DNA of 64,000 nt, from contig CAVSIA010000029.1 in the NCBI GenBank assembly GCA_963727575.1, forward strand, positions 1-64,000, given 5' to 3'. The position numbers and the translations under genes are program-made. Under the pieces are notes generated by a model. It was not told the origin of the DNA. It did no database searches and worked only from the letters and a program-made list of their open reading frames with translations. Shown one piece after another: positions 56,490-64,000 of this stretch (within the stretch, counting starts at the first letter, position 1; each line of letters opens with the position of its first letter). The stretch is from JAHQVI01 sp963727575 (lineage in GTDB: Bacteria > Pseudomonadota > Alphaproteobacteria > Rhizobiales > Rhodomicrobiaceae).

Positions 56490-57656
56490 ATGGCTAACGA
56501 CGTTCCTGGGAAGGAAACCCCCTCCACGCCGCCGAAGCGCCCGCGCCGGTCGGCTGCCATTGCCGCAAGTGCCGCGATCATGGCCCTGTCTGTCGGCTTG
56601 TCGCTGCTGATCGCCGAAGGCGGTTTCAGGATTGCGATCGGCGTGCCGTTGACCGCGGCGAGCAACTGGCGCCTCGAAGGCGTCAGCACCCAGCGCATCG
56701 GCGAACGGGCCATCCCCGATCCGAAGCTAGGCTGGACGTTGAAGCCGGGCTACCGCAGCGAGGGATTCAACACTATCGGGCTCGGTATCCGGCGCAATTT
56801 CGACGAGACCGACGTCCGCAAGGGGTCGATTCTCGCGGTCGGCGACTCCTTCACCGAAGGTTTCGACGAGGTGAACGACCCCTCGACCTGGCCCGCGCAT
56901 CTGGAAAAAATAATGGCCGTGCCGGTCGTGAACGGCGGCGTTGCCGGATATGCGACGGATCAGGTGGTGCTGCGCGCCGAGGATCTGCTTCCGATCATCC
57001 AGCCGAAGACTTTGGTTTTGGGCTTCACCGAGGTCGATGTCGAGCGCGCGGCGCTGTCCGAAGCCGGCGCGCCCAAGCCGTACTACACCATCGACGACAG
57101 CGCGCTGGTCTACCATCCGCCGGGCGCGTTCGACCCGGAAGTGAAGGAAAGCGTTGTCGGCACGGCGCTGCGCGGCGCGCTCAGCTATTCGGCGCTGAGC
57201 GATTATCTGCTGAGCCGCCTGGCGCCCAAATTCTGGTACCCCAACGAGGCGTCGGTCTATAAGGAAGTCGAAACCGATCCGCTGGACGTAACCTGCCGGC
57301 TGCTCGCGCGGTTGAAAAACCAGACCGACCGCATGAACGTCCGCCTGTTGCTGTTTCTGCAATATGGCGGCGAAATCGTGCTGGAAGAGCCGGGCGTGGT
57401 CTACGACATGCGCCGCGTCACCGAATGCGCGCTGAATGCCGGCATTCAGGTGCTCGACCAGTTCGCGTCGCTCAAAAAGCTCACGCATGGAGACCCCGAC
57501 CTCGTTGCGGAATATTATTCCGTACATGGCTCGGAGTTCGGCCACATGTCCTCGAAAGGCAATTTACACGCCGCACGGCTGCTGGCCCACACGCTCCACC
57601 CCAACCGCACACCGGTCACAACGGCGCTCGATAGCGGCAAACCACTGCAGAACTAG
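56490..57656 (+). CDS. SGNH/GDSL hydrolase-like protein with N-terminal anchor
   Basis: A 388-residue protein with one N-terminal membrane helix (AAIAASAAIMALSVGLSLLI) and an exported SGNH domain. Block I is ILAVGDSFTEGFDEV, block II VVNGGVAGYATDQ, and the final HGSEFGHMSSKGNLHAARLLA may hold the catalytic Asp/His in variant form; no clear DxxH is seen, so the catalytic centre is not certain. It has no family partner beyond the divergent UbiA-type gene, with which it may share a glycolipid pathway. ATG 56490 is the first start before the hydrophobic part. Confidence 0.7.
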   Translation: MANDVPGKETPSTPPKRPRRSAAIAASAAIMALSVGLSLLIAEGGFRIAIGVPLTAASNWRLEGVSTQRIGERAIPDPKLGWTLKPGYRSEGFNTIGLGIRRNFDETDVRKGSILAVGDSFTEGFDEVNDPSTWPAHLEKIMAVPVVNGGVAGYATDQVVLRAEDLLPIIQPKTLVLGFTEVDVERAALSEAGAPKPYYTIDDSALVYHPPGAFDPEVKESVVGTALRGALSYSALSDYLLSRLAPKFWYPNEASVYKEVETDPLDVTCRLLARLKNQTDRMNVRLLLFLQYGGEIVLEEPGVVYDMRRVTECALNAGIQVLDQFASLKKLTHGDPDLVAEYYSVHGSEFGHMSSKGNLHAARLLAHTLHPNRTPVTTALDSGKPLQN

Positions 57657-57669
57657 CCGGCCCCGCGGG

Positions 57670-58556
57670 TCAGGCAAGCGCGGTCGACGAGCCTTCGAAC
57701 AGCTCTTCGACCGTGAATCGCCGCGGGATCAGACCTTGCTGAAACGTCATTTCGATCGCGACGTCCAGATTGCGGCGGTTGGCTTCGATGCCGAACGGGT
57801 TCACGTCGACGTCCCCAGGTTTGGGGAGACCGGCCGCGCGCTTGGAGCTCCTCCAAAAGCCTGTAGGTCTCGCGGACGGCTTCCGGATCCGATTGGCAAA
57901 GCGAGGTCTTCACGACCACCATGTGATTGATCTGGATCGCACCGTACTTGTCCTGCCACAGGCGGGCCGCGGCGGCCGGGTCGGGGAGCAGCGTCTTGAT
58001 CCGAGCGTCATCGATCGCGCCGCCGATGATCGCCGCGTCGATCTCTCCGGCGAGCAGCATTGATTTAAGGTCCTGATCGGGACCGGCCCGCTCGGTATTC
58101 GGCGGGTCGACAAAGCCGGCAACATGCGCGTCCTCGAACGTCACCCATCGAATGCTGCCGAGATCGACGCCGTAATCGTTGGCAAGAATGCCGCGAATCC
58201 ACATCGCAGTCGTCACGGTATATGAGCGGATGCCGACGCGCCGGCCCCTGAGATCGCCAGGCGATAAAGCGCCGCGGTCGGCATTGTAGACGATGTACGG
58301 ATGCTGGAAGCCGCGCCATGAGCACCGCGGGCAGCAAAGTCAGCGGCGCGCCCTGCGCTTTCGCCATCAGGAACGTCACGATCGCCAGTTCGGCCACATC
58401 GAATTCCAGATCGCGCACCACGCGTTTGAACGCCGTGTTCGGGACTTCGACATTGGCGAAGTCCAGGGCCACGAGCGAAGAGCTGACGTCGCCGCGCTTG
58501 AGGGCGGCGGTCACCGGATGGTCGCCGAGCAGGGTCTTCAATCTGATCGCGCTCAT
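57670..58556 (-). pseudogene. Pht5-like 4,5-dihydroxyphthalate decarboxylase or solute-binding-like protein, two frameshifts
   Basis: A reconstructed protein of about 295 residues with a periplasmic-binding-protein fold but no signal peptide. Motifs: FDVAELAIVTFLMAKAQG, RGRRVGIRSYTVTTAMWIRG and ILANDYGVDLGSIRWVTFED are close to those of the 4,5-dihydroxyphthalate decarboxylase (Pht5) family. The frame shifts near 58310 (before FQHPYIVYNADRGAL) and near 57840 (before DVDVNPFGIEANRRN); the end is TGA at 57670-57672. Start ATG 58554-58556. It lies 121 bp downstream of the ring-cleavage dioxygenase. The enzyme would yield protocatechuate; that assignment is inference. Confidence 0.65.
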
Positions 58557-58677
58557 CGCACCCGCCTTGCGTTCACTTGGAGCCGGTTCCATTCCGAATG
58601 AATTGGAGTGGCGCTCTCGTTCTTTGTTTTGTCGCATCTTTTCGATGCAAACCGGGACCCACTTTGCTGGAAATGAT

Positions 58678-59634
58678 CTAGCTGGCGACGGGCGGCGTGC
58701 CGTGGGTGTGGAAGGTCTCGATGGTCTTCAGCCCCCAGGCTTGGCCCTTCTTGCGATCCGCCTCGGTCCACACGACCGTCTCCCAATCCGGCGCCAGGAT
58801 CAGGCGGGCCCCGGCATTGGCCAGTTCCACCCGGTTGCCGGCGGGCTCCCAGACATAGAGGAAGAACGTTCCCTGGATCGCGTGCTTGTGAGGGCCGGTC
58901 TCGATATGCACGCCGTTCTCCAGGAAGATGTCGGCCGCGCGCAGGATATCCTCGCGCTGATCGGTCGCGTAGGTAACATGGTGCAATCGGGCCTGCCCCT
59001 TGCCATGCTCCTCGGTGCAGGCAAGATCATAGGTCTTGTTGTTGACCGTGAACCAGCAGCCGCCGACGCGTCCGTTGTCGAGCTGGATCATCTCGGTCAC
59101 GCGGGAGCCGAGGCATGTGACCATGAAATCGCGGAAGCGGCTCACATCCTCGGCGAGGAGGTTGAGATGGTCGAGCCGCCGCGGACAGCAGCCACGGCCG
59201 TGATAGCGCTGGGCGATGTTCTTGAGCGCGGCTTTCTCGCCAGCGGGCGCCCGATATTTCACCGTGTCCCAATAGAGCTCGAAGACGTGGCCGAACGGAT
59301 CGGCGAAACGGTAGGCGCGCCCATGCCCCAGATCGCCGTCGACCCAGCCGATGCCGTAGCCGGCCGCTTCGATCGCCGCGACGCGCCGCTCCAGCGCCTG
59401 AGGCGAGGACACGCGGTAGCCGATATGCCCGACGCCGGTAGTGTCGTGGCGCGTGAGCTTGAGCGTGTGGAACTCGTAATCGTCGAAGGCCCGCAAATAG
59501 GCGCTGTCGGCGTCGCGGCCGCTTTCCGTCAGGCCGTAAACGCGGGTGAAGAAATCGAGGCTCTCCTCGAATTTATCCGTATACATCTCGACATGACCGA
59601 GATGGGCGACGTCAAAAATCGGTTCTGCGGTCAT
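58678..59634 (-). CDS. VOC-type (type I) extradiol ring-cleavage dioxygenase
   Basis: A 318-residue protein with two VOC domains. The metal ligands expected in the C-terminal domain are seen in RRLDHLNLLAEDV (His), ARLHHVTYATD (His) and the later RVELANAG (Glu); the N-terminal domain has HVEMYTDKFEESLDFF and VGHIGYRVSS. This fits the catechol 2,3-dioxygenase superfamily that cleaves catechols with Fe(II). It ends its operon (order aldolase-hydratase upstream). Gap to the aldolase gene is 3 bp. The usual protocatechuate 4,5-dioxygenase is of another fold (LigAB), so the substrate is uncertain. Confidence 0.8.
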   Translation of the reverse strand: MTAEPIFDVAHLGHVEMYTDKFEESLDFFTRVYGLTESGRDADSAYLRAFDDYEFHTLKLTRHDTTGVGHIGYRVSSPQALERRVAAIEAAGYGIGWVDGDLGHGRAYRFADPFGHVFELYWDTVKYRAPAGEKAALKNIAQRYHGRGCCPRRLDHLNLLAEDVSRFRDFMVTCLGSRVTEMIQLDNGRVGGCWFTVNNKTYDLACTEEHGKGQARLHHVTYATDQREDILRAADIFLENGVHIETGPHKHAIQGTFFLYVWEPAGNRVELANAGARLILAPDWETVVWTEADRKKGQAWGLKTIETFHTHGTPPVAS

Positions 59635-59637
59635 GGC

Positions 59638-60331
59638 TTACACCTCGTCCAGCGTATCGACATAGCGTAGGCCCGCCTTGTCGAGCGCCTCGCGCATGCC
59701 GTACATGTCGAGCCCAAGCTCGCCGGACGCAAGCCGTTCGCGCTTTTCGGCCTCGTTGGCTGTGCGCTTGTCGGCCGCCGCGAGCACGGCCTGGGCCTGA
59801 TCGCGCGGCACGACGACGACGCCGTCATCGTCGGCGACCACGACATCGCCGGGATTGACCAGGGCACCGGCGCAAACGACCGGCACATTGACCGAGCCGA
59901 GCGTCGCCTTCACCGTGCCTTTCGCCGAAATCGCGCGCGACCAGACCGGGAAGCCCATCTCCTTCAGCGTCGCCACGTCGCGGCAGCCGGCGTCGATGAC
60001 GAGGCCGACGCCGCCCCGCGCGGTGAGCGATGTTGCCAAGCAGGTCGCCGAACATGCCGTCCGTATTGTCGGCGGTGACGGCGACGACCAGCACATCGCC
60101 GGCCTTCACCTGCTCGATCGCGACATGCAGCATCCAGTTGTCGCCCGGCTGGGCGAGCACGGTCACGGCACTTCCGGCGATGCGCGCGCCGGCCCAGATC
60201 GGCCGCATATAGGTCTTCATCAGCCCGAGCCGGCCCATGGCCTCGTGCACCGTGGCGACGCCATGCTCCGCGAGAGCGGCGATGCAGCCGGGGTCGGCAC
60301 GCTCGATATTCCGGACGACGACGTTGCTCAT
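59638..60331 (-). pseudogene. RraA-like 4-carboxy-4-hydroxy-2-oxoadipate aldolase, one frameshift
   Basis: A 231-residue RraA-fold protein. The N-terminal part (ALAEHGVATVHEAMGRLGLM, DNWMLHVAIEQVKAGDVLVV) and the C-terminal part (VGLVIDAGCRDVATLKEMGF, NPGDVVVADDDGVVVVPRD) are in two frames, with one base shift near 60035. The metal and pyruvate contacts of HMG/CHA aldolases (GD near ADDDGV, DAGCRD) are present. These aldolases cleave CHA to pyruvate and oxaloacetate, the last step of gallate and protocatechuate 4,5-cleavage. The start ATG 60329-60331 overlaps the hydratase stop. Confidence 0.8.
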
Positions 60332-61055
60332 GCCAATACCTCCAACGCTTCCGGGAAGAGGCGCATATACGCCTCGCCATAGGTCATCGGCTTGCCGGTG
60401 TTGCGGCCGCCTTGAACGCCGCGGTTCAGCGCGACGCGCGAGTAATACTCCCAGAGATGCTTCTGGGCCGCCAGCACCTCGAACGCCTTGTATTTGGTTT
60501 CCCAGACCGGATCGATATTGAGGATCACATCCGGCTTGAAATTGCATTGCTCGGGCTGGTGCGGCTCGAACAGGAATACCGGCGGCGCGCTGTACGAGCG
60601 ATCCGGGTCCGGCTTGTGCCCGGCGGCCTGGGCGACGATGCGGGCCTCCTGGGCGAGATGCGCCGCGGCCGGATGATCGAAATTATACGGGTCTTCCAGC
60701 GCATGCGTCAGCACGAAGGACGGCTTCTCCTCGCGGTAGATGTCGACCACGCGGTCGAGCATGGCCTCGGTGATCCGCAGCGGATAATCGCCCGCATCGA
60801 AGAACTCGATGGTCGCCCCAAGGATCTGGGCGGCGCGCTCGGCCTCCTCCCGGCGCTGCGCCTTGACCTCCTCGATCCGGACGCCGGCCTTCTTCCAGGC
60901 GAACTGGCTTTCGCCGCGCTCACCAAAGGAGAGGCAAACGATCTTCATCGCGTAGCCCTTGGCCGCGTGCAGCGCGATGGCTCCGCCCGGCGCGCCAGAC
61001 GAAATCGCCGGGATGGGCCGTGATCACGAGGCCGGATCTTCGAGGGTGTGGTCAT
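60328..61055 (-). pseudogene. PIG-L/LmbE-fold protein, 4-oxalomesaconate hydratase (GalB)-like, two frameshifts
   Basis: A protein of about 240 residues. The metal-binding start VITAHPGDFVWRAGGAIALH (canonical AHPDD) is split: frames change near 61025 and near 60990, so the longest intact part begins at MKIVCLSFGERGESQF. Later VLTHALEDPYNFDHPAAAH carries further ligands. GalB of Pseudomonas putida, a PIG-L member, hydrates oxalomesaconate to CHA; the neighbouring aldolase would use the product. A general deacetylase is the alternative. Start ATG 61053-61055. Confidence 0.75.
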
Positions 61056-61279
61056 GCTGACGTTTCCATTCTGCTGCTGTCGTTATTGCTTTTGGCGCGG
61101 CCGATCGAGCCGACCGTGAAACGTCCTCGCTCTGGGCGAGGTCCGGGACCGCAGACGCCGGCCCGAGCACCATAATACGGGCCGCGCGCTCCCATGTCGC
61201 GTTCTCCTCGAAACATGTCCGATGGCGGCTCGCCGCGCCACTTCAATCGCTTCGCCAAGCCATAAGAACTTGCTATAGC

Positions 61280-61564
61280 ATGTCTGGAATACAGCAAAGG
61301 CTTGGCGACGTGAGCCCCGACACTCTTAACCTGCGCCACATCCGGGCGTTCTGCGAAATCGCGCGGTGCGGCAGCATTTCCGCGGCCGCCGCCAACGTGC
61401 ATCTCTCGCAGCCGGCCATTACGCAGGGCGTCGCGGATCTGCTCCGCGAGGCGAGCCGCGGAGCAGCCCGGTCCGAGTTCCGGCTGCTTCGACGCCCGTC
61501 GACCGGAGCTTCGCATCGGATCATTGGTGTCTCCAGCCGCCGACGCGATGTGTTTTTGTGTTAA
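61280..61564 (+). pseudogene. LysR-family regulator remnant (helix-turn-helix only)
   Basis: Only the N-terminal DNA-binding domain is left: DTLNLRHIRAFCEIARCGSI, then NVHLSQPAITQGVADL, then decay into a frame without the substrate-binding domain and a stop at 61562. It is divergent to the aromatic-cleavage operon and was probably its activator. The rest is missing before the GST gene at 61663. Start may be at GTG 61312 or ATG 61280. Confidence 0.65.
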
Positions 61565-61662
61565 AGCAGTCTGCTCCTGGCGCATATTATTGGTTAGTAT
61601 CCAGGACGCTTTACATTTTCCACGCATGCGCTCCAGGCGCCAGATGATCGAAGGGATCGGGA

Positions 61663-62301
61663 ATGATCGACCTCTACTCATGGACCACGCCGAACGGCCG
61701 CAAGGTCTCCATCATGCTCGAAGAGCTCGGCGTCCCCTATAACGTCCACCCGATCGACATCTCGAAAGGCGACCAATTCGATCCCGCATTTCTGAAGATC
61801 TCGCCCAACAATCGCATCCCCGCAATCGTCGACACCGAGACCGGCACGCATCTGATGGAGAGTGGTGCGATCATGCTGTATCTCGGGGAAAAGTTCGGGA
61901 AATTCATACCCGCCGGCGAGGAACGGTGGCGGACCATCGAGTGGCTGATGTGGCAGATGGGCGGTCTCGGGCCGATGCTGGGCCAGGCCCATCATTTCCT
62001 GAAGTTCAATCGCGGCAAGTCCGAATATGCGGAGGAGCGGTATTCCACGGAAGCCCAGCGCCTCTACAAGGTCCTGAATGGCAGGCTGGAGGGACGCGAC
62101 TACATCGCCGGGCAGGGCAAAGGCGAATATTCCATCGCCGATATGTCGTGCTGGCCGTGGATCTCTCGCTTCGAATGGCAGGGCATCGATCTCAAAGACT
62201 ATCCGCATGTCCGCGACTGGTATGTCCGCATCGCAGAGCGTCCCGCGGTCCAGAAGGGCTACCAGGTGCCCAAATTTACCCAGGATGTGCCGATGCCGTA
62301 G
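61663..62301 (+). CDS. Glutathione S-transferase (YfcG/Ure2-like)
   Basis: A 212-residue GST with a thioredoxin-like N-terminal domain (DLYSWTTPNGRKVSIMLEEL, PNNRIPAIVD, and the glutathione-binding LMESGAIMLYLGE) and a helical C-terminal domain (YIAGQGKGEYSIADMSCWPW). The N/P-T-P-N pattern (TTPNGRKVS) is typical of the nu-class YfcG with disulfide-bond reductase activity. Start ATG 61663 has GGGA upstream. It may be part of the aromatic-cleavage neighbourhood, but the LysR stub separates them. Confidence 0.9.
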   Translation: MIDLYSWTTPNGRKVSIMLEELGVPYNVHPIDISKGDQFDPAFLKISPNNRIPAIVDTETGTHLMESGAIMLYLGEKFGKFIPAGEERWRTIEWLMWQMGGLGPMLGQAHHFLKFNRGKSEYAEERYSTEAQRLYKVLNGRLEGRDYIAGQGKGEYSIADMSCWPWISRFEWQGIDLKDYPHVRDWYVRIAERPAVQKGYQVPKFTQDVPMP

Positions 62302-62545
62302 GCCCGGCCCTTACGATTGTGGGCTCAGGTTGCACACGATTTGCTGCGGCCGGGTGCGGCGGGTAAGCGGAGGCGGCTCCATTGCCCGATCGGCCCTGGG
62401 ATTCGTGCGCGCCCGTGCCCGCTTTGGCCAACCAGGTGCTCGACGACCCGTATTTAAAATAGAAGACCCGGCGCCGATGCATACAATTTTTTAGCGAGTC
62501 GTTGCTAGGATTGCTCGCAGTTGTAGTGGTTCAAAGGCCGTGGAC

Positions 62546-63569
62546 ATGCGTTTCCTCATGCTGGCGATTGCCCGCCCGGCACTCTGTCTGTTTATGCTCA
62601 CCGCCGTCTCGGCTTCGTTCGTCCAAGCTCAAGACGTCAAGGGCTTGAAGGCGGGGTATACGCGTCCAACAGAAATCCCATTCCCGCCCACCAATCCCTA
62701 CACGCCGGAGAAGGCAGCGCTGGGTAAGGCGCTTTTCTTCGAGCCCCGGCTGTCGGGTGCCGAGAACATGAACTGCGCGACCTGCCACAACCCGTCCTTC
62801 GGCTGGGAAGGCGCCAGCAAGACGGCCATCGGCGCCCAGAACACGCGCCTGGCGCGGCAATCCCCGACCGTGCTCAATGTCGCATGGGTTCACCCGTTCT
62901 TCTGGGACGGCCGGGCCGACAGCGCCGAGGCGCAGGCCAAAGGTCCCATCGAGTTGGCGGCGGAGATGAATATGCCGATGACCGTGGCGATCGACCGCCT
63001 GACGGCGATCCCAGCCTATAAGGCCTGGTTCGACAAGGTCTTCCCCGGCGAGGGCATAAGCTCGGATACCGTCGTCAGGGCGATCGCCACCTTCGAGCGC
63101 ACCGTCGTCGCCAGCTACGCACCGTTCGACGGCTGGATCGACGGCGACGAATTCGGCGATTTCGGCAAGCACCAAGCGGGGCTTTGCGCTCTTCGTCGGC
63201 AAGGCGAAATGTGCCGACTGTCACACCGGCTGGAATTTCACCGACAACAAATTCCACGATATCGGAACCACCACCACGGATATCGGCCGCGGCAAGATCG
63301 ACACGACCGACCCGCTCGCCATGTATGCGTTCAAGACGCCGAGCCTGCGCGACACCGCTCAGCGTGCCCCGTACATGCACAATGGCGAGTATCCGACGCT
63401 CGAAACGGTCATGGCGCATTACAAGACGGGTGGGATCGAGCGGCCGTCGCGGTCCCCGCTGATGAAGCCGTTGGACCTCTCCGACCCCGAGATTGCCGAC
63501 CTCATTGAATTCCTCAAGTCTTTGACCGGCTCCAAGCAGGTCGTCACTCTTCCAATCCTGCCGAACTAA
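62546..63569 (+). pseudogene. Di-heme cytochrome c peroxidase/MauG family, one frameshift
   Basis: An exported di-heme protein of about 340 residues. After a signal peptide (MRFLMLAIARPALCLFMLTA, cut after VQA) lies the first heme motif MNCATCHNPSFGWEG, then RQSPTVLNVAWVHPFFWDGR, and the second heme motif CADCHTGWNFTDNKFHDIG in another frame, with TPSLRDTAQRAPYMHNGEYP (axial Met). One base shift lies near 63165. Members reduce H2O2 or oxidise protein residues (MauG). An upstream in-frame GTG at 62540 is possible. A sensor gene begins 12 bp after its stop. Confidence 0.85.
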
Positions 63570-63581
63570 CCGGACAGAGCC

Positions 63582-64000
63582 ATGTCAATTTTGAAGCGCA
63601 TCCTGCTTGCCTTTTCGCTTGTCATCGCCGTGGGCGTCGTGCAAAGCGCGATCACCGTCACCAGCCTCCGTTCGCTATCGGACGAGATCGTGCTGGCGAC
63701 GACCAATCCGCTCACCCAGGTGGATTCCGCCCGCGGCGCGTGGGACGGTTTCCGCGATACGCGCGACTATCTCGCCGATGCTCTGGAAGGCATCCGGTAC
63801 ATGGCCAGTACCGAGATGATCGCAGGGTTCAAGCAGCGCATCGAAGCCGTTGAAACGCAGCTCGCGCGGCTGATGGAGACCGAGCCGTCCAAGGAAGCGG
63901 CGGAGCTGGCAAGCACAAGCGCAAGCCTGATCGGCGAATGGAAGAATTCGGCCCTCGTCCTGATCGGCGACAAGACGAACCCGACCGCGATCCCCGCGCC
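63582..64000 (+). CDS. Sensor or methyl-accepting chemotaxis protein, N-terminal part, runs off right edge
   Basis: The first 139 codons start MSILKRILLAFSLVIAVGVV, a membrane helix, followed by a periplasmic helical segment (SLSDEIVLATTNPLTQVDSA; TRDYLADALEGIRYMAS; FKQRIEAVETQLARLMETE) like the four-helix-bundle sensing domains of chemoreceptors and histidine kinases. The rest is outside the window, so MCP and kinase cannot be told apart. It is 12 bp from the peroxidase gene and may be co-transcribed. Confidence 0.6.
   Translation, partial: MSILKRILLAFSLVIAVGVVQSAITVTSLRSLSDEIVLATTNPLTQVDSARGAWDGFRDTRDYLADALEGIRYMASTEMIAGFKQRIEAVETQLARLMETEPSKEAAELASTSASLIGEWKNSALVLIGDKTNPTAIPA

Noticed and set aside
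56941..57634. Alternative plus-strand frames within the SGNH gene
   Set aside because: They are frame shadows. The SGNH frame has the signal anchor and GDSF motif.

Overview
The window looks like about 64 kb of an alphaproteobacterial chromosome, most likely Rhizobiales/Hyphomicrobiales. The DNA is GC-rich. The gene order carB-greA, a DapC-like aminotransferase next to ftsK and lolA, CarD, a citramalate synthase of the long 539-residue type, and imperfect palindromic intergenic repeats with an ACCGGTTTTC core all fit that group. The genus cannot be fixed from sequence alone. No rRNA or tRNA gene was recognised.

Layout. 1-7.2 kb: a broken leucine-rich-repeat gene, a decayed MHS-type transporter, then frameshifted lysR, trxB, an ELM1-like gene and an lrp-type regulator. 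7.2-10.6 kb: an envelope-polysaccharide-like group (SGNH hydrolase with DUF5989 protein, opposite a GT87-like glycosyltransferase and a small exported protein). 10.9-14.8 kb: a three-gene exported operon with a c-type cytochrome and a DUF1501 protein. 14.9-17.8 kb: an IS630-family element directly abutting an IS1380-family element. 18.4-34.2 kb: an OmpA-domain protein and an intact housekeeping block (greA, carB, cysS, cimA, ispA, mtgA, rpmF) with small accessory genes. 34.8-51.6 kb: carD, a BI-1 family gene, a YbbA/YbbP-like ABC exporter with tesA, a second IS630 copy, thpR, a low-molecular-weight phosphatase, yidD with a CPBP protein, lolA, ftsK and an aminotransferase. 51.8-54.9 kb: an H-NOX sensor with two kinases. 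54.9-57.7 kb: a UbiA-type prenyl-phosphate transferase with a small SMR-like transporter and an SGNH protein. 57.7-62.3 kb: an aromatic ring-cleavage cluster (Pht5-like decarboxylase, VOC-type extradiol dioxygenase, RraA-type aldolase, PIG-L-type hydratase) beside a LysR stub and a GST. 62.5-64 kb: a di-heme peroxidase and the start of a sensor/chemoreceptor.

A feature running through the window is the number of single-base frameshifts in otherwise well-preserved genes. They cluster at 0-7 kb and 49-63.5 kb, while 7.2-49 kb is almost free of them apart from one IS copy. Many hit genes expected to be needed (trxB), so sequencing error is at least as likely as real decay. The transporter at 1.7-3.4 kb and the LysR stub at 61.3 kb look like real pseudogenes. 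In frameshifted genes I give the reconstructed extent and say where the frame changes.
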